NCBI RefSeq assembly: GCF_024345975.1
Contig: NZ_JAGQCD010000013.1
Location: forward strand, 1 to 64,000
From: Cyanobium sp. Cruz-8D1
GTDB lineage: Bacteria; Cyanobacteriota; Cyanobacteriia; PCC-6307; Cyanobiaceae
Length of the DNA stretch: 64,000 nucleotides
Direction of reading: 5' to 3'
Shown here: in pieces, positions 26,466 to 35,970 of the stretch
Layout of the letters: each line of letters opens with the position of its first letter
How positions within the stretch are numbered: the stretch's first letter is position 1
Notes under the pieces: model-generated
Seen by the model: only the letters and a program-made list of their open reading frames with translations
What the model was told of the DNA's origin: nothing
The model's database searches: none
Position numbers and translations under genes: made by a program

Positions 26466-27143
26466 ATGGCGGCAGGTTCCTCCCTGCACCAGGCTCCCGA
26501 CGATCCAGGGGCCCCCAAGAGCGCACCCCTGCGGGAGCGGTCGGATCCGTCCGTGCGTCGCTACGCCAGTGCCTTCGCCGATCTGATGGAGATGCGGGCT
26601 CCGGCCTCCGTGGTGGGCGCCTACCTCGACCGCCACGAAGGCTGGTTCCGCCGCTGTGCCGCCCCGATGACGGTCGAACCGATCGGCAGCCAGGGCTACG
26701 TGCTCACCCTCGGCCGGTTCGGCAACTTCGGCTTTGAGGTCGAACCGACGATCGGCCTCGAACTGCTCCCCCAGGCCGGCGGCGTCTACCGCATCGTCAC
26801 CGTGCCCCTGCCCGAGGTGGATGAGGCCCTGCGCGGGCTCTATGACGTCGAATTCGCCGCCTCCCTGAGGCTCGACGAGGCCGGCGGGGCGGAGGTGTCC
26901 ACCGAAGAGGTGGATGGCGTCATGCTGCACACCCTGGTGCGCTGGCAGCTGGATCTGGCCGTGTGGCTGCGGCTCCCGGGCATGCTCTCGATCCTTCCCG
27001 ACCACCTGGTCCAGAGCAGCGGTGACCACCTGCTGCGCCAGATCGTGCGGCAGATCTCCCGGCGCCTCACCTGGAAGGTGCAGGAGGATTTCCATGCCAG
27101 CCACGGCATCCCCTGCCCGCCGCGGCGCCGGGCCCAGTTCTGA
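26466..27143 (+). CDS. DUF1997 family protein
   Basis: A 225-residue protein of the cyanobacterial/plant DUF1997 family, unknown function. It shows the family pattern: an N-terminal disordered tail, then ERSDPSVRRYASAFADLMEMRAP compressed as charged helix, an IGSQGYVLTLGRFGNFGFEVEP strand region, and a C-terminal basic stretch (ISRRLTWKVQEDFHASHGIP). It has no membrane segment. A TAGATT box near 26366 in the 152-base gap after ispH may be its -10 element. Confidence 0.8.
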   Translation: MAAGSSLHQAPDDPGAPKSAPLRERSDPSVRRYASAFADLMEMRAPASVVGAYLDRHEGWFRRCAAPMTVEPIGSQGYVLTLGRFGNFGFEVEPTIGLELLPQAGGVYRIVTVPLPEVDEALRGLYDVEFAASLRLDEAGGAEVSTEEVDGVMLHTLVRWQLDLAVWLRLPGMLSILPDHLVQSSGDHLLRQIVRQISRRLTWKVQEDFHASHGIPCPPRRRAQF

Positions 27144-27182
27144 GCCTGCTTCCTTCCGTGAACGAAACGAGTCCCGATCGCC

Positions 27183-27659
27183 TCAGGCGGCCGGGGCGGT
27201 GAGGATCTTGTTGACGATCTGCATGCCGGTGACGGCCTGCCAGAGGAACAGGGTCATCACGGTCATGTTGAGGCCCACGTGCACTTTGCGGGCGATCAGG
27301 TTGCCGGCCTGCATCAGCGGGGACAGGGCCGCCGCCATGGCGATCAGGGAGGCCATGGCCAGTCCCACCAGCAGGTGCGGACCGACGAACAGCTTGCCAT
27401 TGTTGATGTAGGTGACGGCCATGCCACCGACCAAGCCGAGCACGAGCACGGCCAGCACGAGGCTGCCGAAGAGGTAATGGCGTTTGGCGAACTGGCCCTT
27501 GATCAGCTCCTTGCGGTCCTCGGCCGTGGCCGTGCGGGTCTTCTTGGCCTTGATGCCCAGGAACATCGCGTAGCCGGCCAGGCCCAGCAACACCCACATC
27601 AGCAGGGGATGGACGAAATTGAGGCCGAAGGCAAGGGAACTGGGAAGGGCGGCGAACAT
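27183..27659 (-). CDS. DUF4079 family membrane protein
   Basis: A 158-residue integral membrane protein with four transmembrane helices. The start MFAALPSSLAFGLNFVHPLL is typical of the family; an in-frame start 6 codons upstream is possible. Histidines at the helix ends (NFVHPLLMW, KRHYLFGSL, VGPHLLVG, KVHVGLNMT) recall the haem-ligand layout of cytochrome b561-like proteins, but haem binding is only an inference. It is convergent with the DUF1997 gene. Confidence 0.8.
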   Translation of the reverse strand: MFAALPSSLAFGLNFVHPLLMWVLLGLAGYAMFLGIKAKKTRTATAEDRKELIKGQFAKRHYLFGSLVLAVLVLGLVGGMAVTYINNGKLFVGPHLLVGLAMASLIAMAAALSPLMQAGNLIARKVHVGLNMTVMTLFLWQAVTGMQIVNKILTAPAA

Positions 27660-27726
27660 CACGCGTCGGAACTCCACCGGGCCAGGGCCGGTTGGGAGTC
27701 CAACGAAGTTACAACTGCCCGCGGCC

Positions 27727-29289
27727 TCAGTGCAGAAAATGACGACGGCCGGTGATCACCATCACCATGTCGTTGGCCTTGCAGGCGGCGATCGAATCCG
27801 GGTCGCGCTTGCTGCCGCCGGGCTGGATCAATGCGGTGATGCCATGCCGTGCCGCCAGCAACACGGTGTCATCGAACGGAAAGAAGCCGTCGCTGGCCAG
27901 GACCGCCCCACGGGCAGCGTCGCCGGCGGCCTCCAGGGCCAACCGGGCTGAGCCCACCCGGTTCATCTGGCCGGCCCCGACCCCGAGGGTGCGGCCGCCC
28001 TGGGCCACCAGGATGGCGTTGGAGCGCACGTGGCGCACCACCTGCCAAGCGAAGCGCAGATCCCGCCACTCGTCCTCGCTGGGCTGGCGCTCGCTCACCA
28101 CCTGCCAGCTGTCGGGATCGGCGGGGCCATCATCCGCCTGCTGGGCCAGCACACCCCCCAGCACACTGCGTAGCTGCAGGCGCCCGGAGGCCGCCGTCAC
28201 GGCCTTGGGGTCGAGCTCCAGCAGGCGCAGGTTGGCCTTCGCCGCCAGCCGCTGGCGGGCCTCCTCCGAGAAGGATGGCGCCACCACACACTCCAGGAAC
28301 AACCCCGCCAGGTGATCGGCGGCGGTCCGATCCACCGCCCCATTGAGGGCAACGATGCCCCCGAAGGCGGAAACCCGGTCGGCATCCAGGGCCCGCAGCA
28401 GGGCGTCGGCGGAGTCGTCACCGAGGGCGACGCCGCAGGGGTTGGTGTGTTTGATCACCGCCGCCGCCGGCTCGGCGCCGGGGCCGTACCCGAAGGCCGC
28501 CACCGTGGTCAGGGCCGCTTCCAGGTCGATCAGGTTGTTGTAGCTGAGCTCCTTGCCCTGAAGCTGGCGGGCCGCCCCCCAGCCCACGCTGGCCTCCCCG
28601 CACCAGCGGGCGCTCTGGTGGGGGTTCTCGCCATAGCGAAGCACCTGCCGCAGGGGCAGCTCCAGCCGCAGGGGCTGCGCCTCCACCGCGGCGGCGGGCT
28701 GCTGATCAGCCAGGCGGCCCTCGATCCAGGTCGCGATGGCGGCGTCGTAGGCGGCGGTGTGGGCAAAGGCGGCCAGGGCCAACCGGCGCCGCAGGGGCCC
28801 ATCGACCCGGCCGGCCGCCCGGGCGTCCAGGAAAGCCGGGTACTGGTCGGGATCGGTGAGCACCACCACATCCGCGTGATTCTTGGCGGCGGCGCGGACC
28901 ATGGCCGGTCCGCCGATGTCGATGTTCTCGATGGCGGTCTCCCAGCTGACGCCGGGGTCCGCCACGGTGGCGCGGAAGGGGTAGAGGTTGACCACCACCA
29001 CATCGATCGGGACGATCCCCTGGGCCTCCAGGTCGGCCTGGTGGGCGGGGTCATCGCGGCGGGCCAGGATGCCGCCGTGGATGCGGGGATGGAGGGTCTT
29101 GACCCGTCCGCCCAGGATTTCCGGGGCTCCGGTGTGCTCCGCCACCTTGGTGACCGGCAGGCCGGCGGCCGCGAGGGCCGCCGCGGTGCCACCGCTGGAA
29201 AGCAGCGCGAAACCCTGGGCCAGCAACCCCTGCGCCAGCGGCACCAGGCCCCGCTTGTCGGACACGCTCAGAAGGGCCGTGGGAGCCAT
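27727..29289 (-). CDS. purH: Bifunctional AICAR formyltransferase / IMP cyclohydrolase
   Basis: Catalyses the last two steps of IMP synthesis. The 520-residue protein has the N-terminal MGS-like IMP cyclohydrolase domain ([37 protein letters not shown]) and the C-terminal AICAR transformylase domain ([25 protein letters not shown], the catalytic Lys-His pair in KHTNPCG, and SDGFFPFDD near the end). Length and motifs are normal. Confidence 0.97.
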   Translation of the reverse strand: MAPTALLSVSDKRGLVPLAQGLLAQGFALLSSGGTAAALAAAGLPVTKVAEHTGAPEILGGRVKTLHPRIHGGILARRDDPAHQADLEAQGIVPIDVVVVNLYPFRATVADPGVSWETAIENIDIGGPAMVRAAAKNHADVVVLTDPDQYPAFLDARAAGRVDGPLRRRLALAAFAHTAAYDAAIATWIEGRLADQQPAAAVEAQPLRLELPLRQVLRYGENPHQSARWCGEASVGWGAARQLQGKELSYNNLIDLEAALTTVAAFGYGPGAEPAAAVIKHTNPCGVALGDDSADALLRALDADRVSAFGGIVALNGAVDRTAADHLAGLFLECVVAPSFSEEARQRLAAKANLRLLELDPKAVTAASGRLQLRSVLGGVLAQQADDGPADPDSWQVVSERQPSEDEWRDLRFAWQVVRHVRSNAILVAQGGRTLGVGAGQMNRVGSARLALEAAGDAARGAVLASDGFFPFDDTVLLAARHGITALIQPGGSKRDPDSIAACKANDMVMVITGRRHFLH

Positions 29290-29345
29290 GACGGCAGCAG
29301 GGGCAGGGGAGGAGCCAACCTACGCAGCAACAGCCGAACGCCACC

Positions 29346-30023
29346 GTGCCGACAGATCCCTCCGCCCAAGCCCAGCTGAGCGAAGACGACGGCACCGCCC
29401 TCTGGGCCGGTCCCTGTCAGGCCGAGCACCGCCTGGTGCTGCTGCACGGCTGGGGCGCTGACGCCGATGACCTGCTCGATCTGGGCACGGAACTCCTCGG
29501 TGCCGATCCCGCCAGCCTCAAGCTGAGCCTGGTGGCCCTGCGGGCGCCCCTGTCCCATCCCGGCGGCTTGGGCCGCCAGTGGTACGACCTGCAGCAACCC
29601 GAATGGCCCCAGTTGCCCCAGGCCCGCCGCGACCTGCGGCAGCGGCTGCTGGCCCTGGGCCGCTCGGTGCCCCTGGAGCGCACCAGCCTGCTGGGCTTCT
29701 CCCAGGGGGCCGCCATGGCCATCGACGTGGCCACCGGCGGTGGCTCCGACGCCTGCGCCCCCCTCGCCCTGGCGGGGCTGATCGCCTGCAGCGGCTACCC
29801 CCACCCCGACTGGCAGCCCGAGGCTCCCCGCACGAAGATCCTGCTCACCCATGGCGAACAGGATCCGGTGGTGCCCTTCGCGGCGAGCCTGGCTCTGGAG
29901 CGCTCCCTGGTGGAGGCCGGGGGATCGGTGCGCCGGATCGCCTTCCCAGGCGGCCACTGCATCGATCCCGACCTGATCGCCACCATGCGGGACTTTCTGT
30001 TCAGCAGCTGGCGGGGAGACTGA
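29346..30023 (+). CDS. Alpha/beta hydrolase (carboxylesterase / phospholipase family)
   Basis: A 225-residue serine hydrolase of the acyl-protein-thioesterase-like group, from a GTG start. It has LVLLHGWGADADDLLDLG (oxyanion-hole loop) near residue 28, the nucleophile elbow LLGFSQGAAMA with the catalytic Ser near residue 121, the Asp in THGEQDPVVPF near 176 and the His in FPGGHCIDPDL near 206. The triad is complete. No signal peptide, so it is cytosolic. Substrate unknown. It is divergent from purH by 56 bases. Confidence 0.88.
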   Translation: MPTDPSAQAQLSEDDGTALWAGPCQAEHRLVLLHGWGADADDLLDLGTELLGADPASLKLSLVALRAPLSHPGGLGRQWYDLQQPEWPQLPQARRDLRQRLLALGRSVPLERTSLLGFSQGAAMAIDVATGGGSDACAPLALAGLIACSGYPHPDWQPEAPRTKILLTHGEQDPVVPFAASLALERSLVEAGGSVRRIAFPGGHCIDPDLIATMRDFLFSSWRGD

Positions 30024-30044
30024 GCCCACCGCCAGCCGTCGGAA

Positions 30045-30416
30045 TCAGACGAAGGCGTACTCGTACTCCTCCATCTCCTCCCAGTCGTCGGAGGCGAGAG
30101 CTTCAAGGCCTTCGAACAGGACCTCCTCGCCGATGCTGTCGACGATCAGGCGCAGGGACGGGAACAGGAAGTGGTTCTCTTCGGCGTACTGGGCGCTGAA
30201 CAGACCTTTCTCCCCCCAGAAGAAGCGGTCGGTGGTGTGCTCGTTGCGGCGCACGTTGAGGATCGCCGGAGCCATCAGCTCCGTTTCGGCGATGTAGCGG
30301 CGCGCCGCCGTGACCGGTTTGTGGGCACCGGTTTCAAGGTTGAAGGTCGGGACATGGGCGAGAACCCGCTGACCCGCCAGACGACGGCGACTGATCCGCT
30401 TGCGCTTCTTGGACAT
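30045..30416 (-). CDS. DUF3155 family protein
   Basis: A 123-residue cyanobacterial protein of unknown function. The basic N-terminus (MSKKRKRISRRRLAGQRVLA) contrasts with an acidic C-terminus (ASDDWEEMEEYEYAFV), with a family-typical middle (VPTFNLETGAHKPVTAARRYI). The N-terminus suggests nucleic-acid contact, an inference only. It has an unusually long upstream gap of about 400 bases shared with the divergent histidine kinase. Confidence 0.8.
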   Translation of the reverse strand: MSKKRKRISRRRLAGQRVLAHVPTFNLETGAHKPVTAARRYIAETELMAPAILNVRRNEHTTDRFFWGEKGLFSAQYAEENHFLFPSLRLIVDSIGEEVLFEGLEALASDDWEEMEEYEYAFV

Positions 30417-30822
30417 GGGATGGATCCCTGTGGAGGGAGACCGAAAGGTGGAATGGGGGGGGCTGCAGACGAGCGAGGGTCGGCGGGAGCCGACGACGAG
30501 CGCCATGGCGGGCCCGCCACCCTGGAGAGATGGCGGGTCCACGTCCACACGACTGTCGACCTGAAGCGGGTCGGAAAGGATCACCGTCGGTAACGCCGGC
30601 CTGAACCCCTGGAGGGGTGGTGGCCGGGACAGAGGCGGTACGCAGCTGCCCCTGCTGTAGCCTCGGATGCGAGCGAAGCGCAACACTGGCTGTTACGACT
30701 GCAACTTTCCGCCCGTCCGAGGACTGCGAAGTAGTGGTCGTTACCGACAGCTTAAAACTATTTTTGCGTTTCGACACGCCTCCTTCCGAAATTTCCCGAA
30801 CGGACGCCGTCCGCGGGTCGTG
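30417..30822. other. 406-base divergent intergenic region with a perfect NtcA consensus
   Basis: No gene is visible. GTA-GTGGTCGT-TAC at 30731-30744 is a perfect GTA-N8-TAC palindrome. It lacks a TAN3T box at the usual 22-23 bases on either strand; the closest is TATTTT at 30759-30764, 14 bases away on the plus strand. The region holds the promoters of the DUF3155 and histidine kinase genes and could hold a leader or small RNA, which I cannot establish. Confidence 0.4.
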
Positions 30823-31953
30823 ATGCCTGTCTCAGAGCGGTTTCTGGCCCTGGTGGGTTTCCAGCTGGGTCAGTTCATCGACTGCCCGGAGGTCCGGTCG
30901 CTGGTGGTCTACGTCACCCAGCAGGGCGAAACGGGCCAGCCCAGCCTGCTACCGGTCGGCCACTGGCCCCCGGACGAGCGGGCCCTGCCTGCCGTCGACA
31001 CGGTCAGCCGTCTGCGGGTGCCCGCCGAACAGCGGCGCTGGCTGCCCCTGCGCGATGGCCAGCGCCTGCTCGGTGCCCTGCAGGTGGAGGCCTCCCGCAA
31101 CCCCTGGCCGGAGCCCCTCGCCCAGCGGCTACAGGCCGTAGCCCTGGCGCTTACCGAAGCCCTGCGACTGGATCTGGAGGGGGGAGAGCTACGCCAGCAG
31201 CTCACGGAGCGCGAGGAGCAGCTGGGTTTGCTGCTCCACCAGCTGCGCAACCCCCTCACGGCCCTGCGCACCTTCGGCCAGCTGCTGCTGCGGCGCCTTG
31301 GACCCGACCACAACGACCGCTCCCTGGTGCAGGGCCTGCTGGCCGAGGAGCGCCAGCTCAATCGCTATGTCGATGCCATCAGCGAGCTGGTCCACCCCGA
31401 AGGATTGCTCGCCGGCTCCGCCACGCCCCAGCCCCTGTTGCTGCCACCGCTGCTGAGCGGGCCGGAGGGCCAGCCCCTGGCCGGGCTGCTCGAACCGCTG
31501 CTGCAACGGGCCGCCGCCACCGCCACCCTGCAGGGCCGGGGGTGGCAGGGACCTGAGGGCCTGCCCGACTGGAGCGGCGACAGCGGCGCGGTGGCGGAGA
31601 TCCTGGCCAACCTGCTGGAGAACGCCTTCCGCTACAGCCCCCATGGCGCCAGCGTGGGCCTGCACACGGCCAGCGACGACGCGCTGCTCCACCTGACGGT
31701 GTGGGATGGCGGGCCGGCCATCGCGGTGGCGGAGCGGCAGGCGATCTTCGGGCGGGGGGTGCGGGGAACGCGGGGACAGGACCTGCCCGGCACCGGGCTG
31801 GGCCTGGCGCTCGGCCGGGATCTGGCCCGCAGCCTGGGCGGCGAGCTGGAGCTGGTGGTGCCGCCCCGGGCACTGGCCGGAACGTTGCCCGAGCAGGGCA
31901 ACGCCTTCCGACTCAGCCTGCCGCGGCCGCCAGCCTCAGCGCCGCGGCGATGA
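30823..31953 (+). CDS. Sensor histidine kinase
   Basis: A 376-residue kinase from the ATG at 30823, without transmembrane helices, so probably cytosolic. The N-terminal ~120 residues resemble a divergent GAF-like input domain. A coiled stretch leads to the H box LLLHQLRNPLTALRTFGQLL (phospho-His near residue 139), then the N box NLLENAFRYSPHG near 265, VWDGGPAI (D box) and the G2 box LPGTGLGLALGRDLA near 325. No response regulator lies nearby. Its 3' end overlaps cobS by 41 bases. Confidence 0.9.
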   Translation: MPVSERFLALVGFQLGQFIDCPEVRSLVVYVTQQGETGQPSLLPVGHWPPDERALPAVDTVSRLRVPAEQRRWLPLRDGQRLLGALQVEASRNPWPEPLAQRLQAVALALTEALRLDLEGGELRQQLTEREEQLGLLLHQLRNPLTALRTFGQLLLRRLGPDHNDRSLVQGLLAEERQLNRYVDAISELVHPEGLLAGSATPQPLLLPPLLSGPEGQPLAGLLEPLLQRAAATATLQGRGWQGPEGLPDWSGDSGAVAEILANLLENAFRYSPHGASVGLHTASDDALLHLTVWDGGPAIAVAERQAIFGRGVRGTRGQDLPGTGLGLALGRDLARSLGGELELVVPPRALAGTLPEQGNAFRLSLPRPPASAPRR

Positions 31954-32665
31954 GCAGCAGGCCCAACGATTCGGTCCACTCCACGCAGGCCCCGTAGCTG
32001 TCGCCGCTGTGGCCGCCCAGGCGGCGGCCCAGGGCCACCGGAACGAGCAGCGCCGGCACCAGGGCCACAAGGCCCGGCCAGGGCAGCAGCAGCAGCAGCC
32101 CCGGCAGCAGCAACAGCGTGGGCAACAGTTCCATCGCCAGGGGGGCCCCATGGGCCCGGTGGAACGCGGCGCTGCCGCCGGGCCGCAGGTAGGGGAACCA
32201 GGCCATGGCGGGCAGGGGCGCCACCCGCCCGCAGACCGCCGCCCAGACCAGGGCCATCGGCGCCGCCGTCCCCAGCAGGGCGAGGGCCGCGCTCCGCAGC
32301 AGCAGCACCAGCACCAGGGCCTGCACACCGCTGGCCCCCACCCGGCTGTCGGCCATCGCCTCCAGGCAGCGATCGCCGGCGGCCAGGCCATCGGCGCTGT
32401 CCATGACGCCATCCATGTGCAGGCCACCGCTCAGCCACAGGCCCAGCGCCAGCACCAGGGCCACCTGGGCCACCAGGGGCACCCGTCCCTCCAGCCCCCA
32501 CCACAGCAAGGCCTGCAGGGCGCCGAGAACGGCACCGACCCAGGGCGCGAAGCGGGCGATCCGCTCGAAGCGGGGCTTCGGCGCCGGCCAGGCCGGCAGC
32601 ACCGAATAGAAGATCCAGGCCCCGGCCAGATCCCGCAGCCACGGTGGAGCGCTCAGGCGGGGCAT
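31913..32665 (-). CDS. cobS: Adenosylcobinamide-GDP ribazoletransferase
   Basis: Membrane enzyme joining adenosylcobinamide-GDP and alpha-ribazole in the last steps of (pseudo)cobalamin synthesis. The 250-residue protein has six or more transmembrane helices, the metal-site motif [15 protein letters not shown] near residue 77, [17 protein letters not shown], and a C-terminal [16 protein letters not shown] stretch, all CobS signatures. It is convergent with the histidine kinase (41-base overlap) and its ATG overlaps the predicted tgt start on the other strand. Confidence 0.94.
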   Translation of the reverse strand: MPRLSAPPWLRDLAGAWIFYSVLPAWPAPKPRFERIARFAPWVGAVLGALQALLWWGLEGRVPLVAQVALVLALGLWLSGGLHMDGVMDSADGLAAGDRCLEAMADSRVGASGVQALVLVLLLRSAALALLGTAAPMALVWAAVCGRVAPLPAMAWFPYLRPGGSAAFHRAHGAPLAMELLPTLLLLPGLLLLLPWPGLVALVPALLVPVALGRRLGGHSGDSYGACVEWTESLGLLLIAAALRLAAAAG

Positions 32666-33878
32666 GGGGCGGGGAGCGACGGGGAGGTGGCGGCAGGCCC
32701 CCCGCATAGCGTCGCAGCAGGCCCGCCTAGCCTCACGGCTGAGCAGGTTCGGCGCCATCGCCTTCGACTTCACGATCACCGCCCGCTGCCCGCGCACCCG
32801 GGCCCGCTGCGGCTGCTTCACCACCCCCCACGGTGCCGTGCAGACGCCCCGGTTCATGCCGGTGGGCACCGCCGCCACGGTCAAGGGCGTCACCACGCCG
32901 CAGCTGCAGGAGACCGGGGCGCAGATGGTGCTGGCCAACACCTTCCACCTGCATCTGCAGCCGGGGGAGTCGGTGGTGGAGGACGCCGGCGGGCTGCATC
33001 GCTTCATGGGCTGGAACGGACCCCTGTTGACCGACTCGGGCGGCTTCCAGGTGTTCAGCCTCGATGCCATCAACCGCATCGACGACGCGGGGGTGGTGTT
33101 CCGCTCCCCCCGCGACGGCGCGCGGATCGACCTGACCCCCGAACGCTCCATGGCCATCCAGCGGGCCCTTGGCGCCGACGTGGCCATGGCCTTCGACCAG
33201 TGCCCGCCCTACCCCGCCACTGAAGCGGCGGTGGCCGAGGCCTGCCGCCGCACCCACCGCTGGCTGGAGCGCTGCATCACCAGCCACGGCGGCGGCACCC
33301 AGGCCCTGTTCGGCATCGTGCAGGGGGGCTGCTTCCCCCAGCTGCGCGAGGCCTCGGCCCGGGTGGTGGCGGCGATGGACCTGCCCGGCATCGCCGTGGG
33401 CGGCGTCAGCGTGGGGGAACCCGTCGAGGAGATGCACCGGGTGGTCCGACAGGTGGGTCCCCTGCTGCCGGAGCAGCGGCCCCACTATCTGATGGGGGTG
33501 GGCAGCCTGCGGGAGATGGCGATCGCGGTCGCCAACGGCTTCGACCTGTTCGACTGCGTGCTGCCGACCCGGCTGGGCCGCCATGGCACCGCCCTGGTGG
33601 CGGGGGAGCGCTGGAACCTGCGCAACGCCCGCTTCCGCCACGACCACGGCCCCCTCGATCCCAGCTGCGGCTGTCTGGCCTGCCGTCACCACAGCCGCAG
33701 CTACCTGCACCACCTGTTCCGCAGCCAGGAACTGCTGGGCCGCACCCTGTTGAGCCTGCACAATCTCACCACCCTGCTGCGCTACACGAGCGCCATGGCG
33801 CGGGCGATCAGCGAGGGATGTTTTGCAGAGGATTTCGCTCCCTGGGAGCCCGACTCCCCGGCCGCCCACACGTGGTAG
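32664..33878 (+). CDS. tgt: tRNA-guanine transglycosylase (queuine)
   Basis: Exchanges G34 for the queuosine precursor in tRNAs with GUN anticodons. The protein has the TIM-barrel motifs [28 protein letters not shown], the nucleophile-region [23 protein letters not shown], and the zinc site CGCLACRH with a later His. The ATG at 32664 gives 404 residues but about 35 residues precede the usual family start (near [10 protein letters not shown]), where no ATG, GTG or TTG is in frame. The true start is therefore uncertain. Confidence 0.93.
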   Translation: MGRGATGRWRQAPRIASQQARLASRLSRFGAIAFDFTITARCPRTRARCGCFTTPHGAVQTPRFMPVGTAATVKGVTTPQLQETGAQMVLANTFHLHLQPGESVVEDAGGLHRFMGWNGPLLTDSGGFQVFSLDAINRIDDAGVVFRSPRDGARIDLTPERSMAIQRALGADVAMAFDQCPPYPATEAAVAEACRRTHRWLERCITSHGGGTQALFGIVQGGCFPQLREASARVVAAMDLPGIAVGGVSVGEPVEEMHRVVRQVGPLLPEQRPHYLMGVGSLREMAIAVANGFDLFDCVLPTRLGRHGTALVAGERWNLRNARFRHDHGPLDPSCGCLACRHHSRSYLHHLFRSQELLGRTLLSLHNLTTLLRYTSAMARAISEGCFAEDFAPWEPDSPAAHTW

Positions 33879-33885
33879 GTTCCAG

Positions 33886-33897
33886 CCATTGCAATGG
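33886..33897. repeat. 12-base perfect palindrome upstream of psbK
   Basis: CCATTGCAATGG is a perfect inverted repeat ending 13 bases before the psbK ATG. It could be an operator or a leader hairpin; its position near the ribosome-binding region is notable but no function is shown. Confidence 0.4.
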
Positions 33898-33910
33898 TTT
33901 CCCTCCAGGC

Positions 33911-34069
33911 ATGGCTCTCTCCCTGCTGGCCAGCTACGCGCCCCACACTCTCGCCCAGCTGCCCGAGGCCTACCAGGCCTTCGGACCCCTGGTGGACATC
34001 CTGCCGATCATCCCCCTGTTCTTCCTGCTGCTGGCCTTCGTCTGGCAGGCCTCAGTCGGCTTCCGCTGA
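33911..34069 (+). CDS. psbK: Photosystem II reaction centre protein PsbK
   Basis: A 52-residue precursor of a single-span photosystem II subunit bound at CP43. The conserved mature part begins [20 protein letters not shown] and ends in a transmembrane helix (about residues 29-45) and WQASVGFR. The N-terminal ~15 residues are the cleaved presequence. It starts 32 bases after the tgt stop. Confidence 0.95.
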   Translation: MALSLLASYAPHTLAQLPEAYQAFGPLVDILPIIPLFFLLLAFVWQASVGFR

Positions 34070-34293
34070 AGCGCCGAGCGCCCTTGGGCACCAAAGCGAT
34101 CAAAACCCGCCCAGCATGCTGCCGACGCGACCCAACCATGCGGGCCAGGGGAGGGGACCGAGATCTGCCTGGGCAAGCAGCGACCGGGCCAAAGCCTGGG
34201 TGGGCCCTTAAGCCAGGCTTATGGTTTCCTTGCAAGCGTTCAATTGGACTGTCAAGGGGGTAAACTGATGCAGTTACGCATCTTGTTCGTGCA

Positions 34294-34932
34294 ATGTCGG
34301 TTGCCTCATTTGCCCTGAGAAGCGGCTTGGCTGTTTTGAGTGTTGGAGCCGTAGCCTTCCATGCTCCGCAAGTCCAAGCACTTTGTGTCTCGTCAAGTGC
34401 CGCAAGTGATTGCGCCACCTTTGACCCAACCTCTTCAAGCGTCATCACCTATTTCGGATACACTGATGCTTCGTTTGGCCTCAATCAATCAATATCTCAA
34501 ATACGGTTCACATCGGAATCCCTGACCCCCTTGAGCAATATAACTTTTATTAGCCTCGAATATTCATTCGACAGTGGCATCAATTGGCTTACCACTAACC
34601 TTACGACCGGTGGATCCGTAGCGCCCAATGAAACGGGCTCAAACCTTCTTTCCGCCTCGGTTACCAAGCCTGGCGGCGGCAACGTCGGAACTGGGTTCCA
34701 GCTTCGATTCGTGCTTCCGGCACAGACGCTTCTGCCCATCAATGACGCTAATTCTGTCATTGGCTTTGTTGTACGAAGCGCCGGCACGCAGGGCAACTCA
34801 ACTCAACAAAGGTTTAGTTCTCCTGTTTCTGCCCCTGCCGTACCGGGCCCCCTTCCCATCCTGGGTGCCGGCGTAGCCTTCAGTCTCTCGCGCACTTTGA
34901 GAAAGCGCATCAAGGCTACAACTGAGGCCTGA
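34294..34932 (+). CDS. PEP-CTERM-type sorted surface protein
   Basis: A 212-residue exported protein. An N-terminal signal peptide (about residues 1-29, SGLAVLSVGAVAFHAPQVQA) precedes a Ser/Thr-rich beta-type domain. The C-terminus reads APAVPGPLPILGAGVAFSLS then RTLRKRIK: the PGPLPILGAGxAF core, a hydrophobic helix and a basic tail of the cyanobacterial PEP-CTERM sorting signal. Such proteins are processed by an exosortase; none is in this window. Codon use is clearly more AT-rich than the neighbours, suggesting transfer. A terminator follows. Confidence 0.8.
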   Translation: MSVASFALRSGLAVLSVGAVAFHAPQVQALCVSSSAASDCATFDPTSSSVITYFGYTDASFGLNQSISQIRFTSESLTPLSNITFISLEYSFDSGINWLTTNLTTGGSVAPNETGSNLLSASVTKPGGGNVGTGFQLRFVLPAQTLLPINDANSVIGFVVRSAGTQGNSTQQRFSSPVSAPAVPGPLPILGAGVAFSLSRTLRKRIKATTEA

Positions 34933-34998
34933 TCGGTAGCTCTGCTTCGGATCAAGGCAGCTCAGTTGATGCCTGATTTGAATTAAATTTCTACACTG

Positions 34999-35036
34999 AC
35001 CAACCCGATCACAGTGATTGGGTTGGTAATTTTTTA
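34999..35036 (+). terminator. Terminator after the PEP-CTERM gene
   Basis: ACCAACCC (34999-35006) pairs with GGGTTGGT (35020-35027), extended inward by GATCA/TGATT, giving about 13 pairs around a 3-base loop, then AATTTTTTA. This is a convincing rho-independent terminator 66 bases past the stop. Confidence 0.85.
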
Positions 35037-35129
35037 TGGCGCGGCCTAGAGTTAAGTATTGAAAACCAAAAAACACCCTTTCCGCGCTGACCTCCATATT
35101 CTTCCTTCTGACCTGCCTTCCAGTACCCC

Positions 35130-35939
35130 ATGGCGCTTAGGTACCGTTCCCAGGCCCAGGAAGTCTCCTCGGTGCTCTTCTGGGTCGCCACGGCGCTGCT
35201 CGGCATTTATACCGTCACCGTCCTGGCTGCCGCGCTGCCGTTGAGGTTGTTGGAACCCGCCTGGATCGAGCGGGTCTGCGGCAGTGTGCGCGCCGGCGTC
35301 AGTTTTCCGCTGGTGGCGATGGCGCTGTTGCTGCTGGCTGCCATCGTCAATGACAGTTCGGAAGAGCCCCGCTATCTCACGGTGACCCGCCGTTTCGCCT
35401 GCTTTGCCGCCATCGGCTTCTTCCTGATGATCCCCCTGCAAACCTGGGCGGGCATCGCGGTGCTCCAGCAGACCAACGCCAACGAACACGCCCAGCTGCG
35501 TCCCTACACCAGGGCTCTCGCTGCTATCCGCACCGCCGACTCGCAAGAATCGCTCCTGCAGGCCCTGGCCGCTATCCCCGGCAGACCATCGAATCTGGGT
35601 GGCGCACTGAAAGAACCATTGCCCCAGGTGCGTGAGCAGTTGGTTCGCCAGATTGAGCCCCAGGTGAACGCCAGGTTGACCCAGCTGCAGGCAGTCCAGG
35701 GCAGCCGCTGGCAGGAGGGCTTTCTGCGCTGGTTCAAGGATGCCTTGGTGGCTTTGTTCAGTGCCATCGGCTGCGCCGCCATCGGCCGCTTTTCTGTCGG
35801 TCGCCGCACACTTTGGAGTGCCATTCTCGATAAGAGGCCGAAGCCCAAGCAAAGCCACCCGCCTTTTGCGATCGAAGGTCTGATGCCGCTGGACAAAGTT
35901 CAGAGGGCGGGCCGGTCCAGACGACGCAAGAGGCTGTGA
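35130..35939 (+). CDS. HpsJ-like membrane protein
   Basis: A 269-residue membrane protein with two N-terminal transmembrane helices (about 14-36 and 50-70), a third near 88-108, a soluble region (about 110-210) and a last hydrophobic segment near 210-225 before a very basic tail (GRSRRRKRL). This layout and the PLQTWAGIAVLQQTNANEHAQL stretch, quoted only as an aid, recall the HpsJ family, members of which are found beside cyanobacterial exosortases. The PEP-CTERM gene just upstream fits that link. Family call is moderate. Confidence 0.6.
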   Translation: MALRYRSQAQEVSSVLFWVATALLGIYTVTVLAAALPLRLLEPAWIERVCGSVRAGVSFPLVAMALLLLAAIVNDSSEEPRYLTVTRRFACFAAIGFFLMIPLQTWAGIAVLQQTNANEHAQLRPYTRALAAIRTADSQESLLQALAAIPGRPSNLGGALKEPLPQVREQLVRQIEPQVNARLTQLQAVQGSRWQEGFLRWFKDALVALFSAIGCAAIGRFSVGRRTLWSAILDKRPKPKQSHPPFAIEGLMPLDKVQRAGRSRRRKRL

Positions 35940-35970
35940 TGTGCCGATCCAGCCCCTTAGCCCAGCTCGC

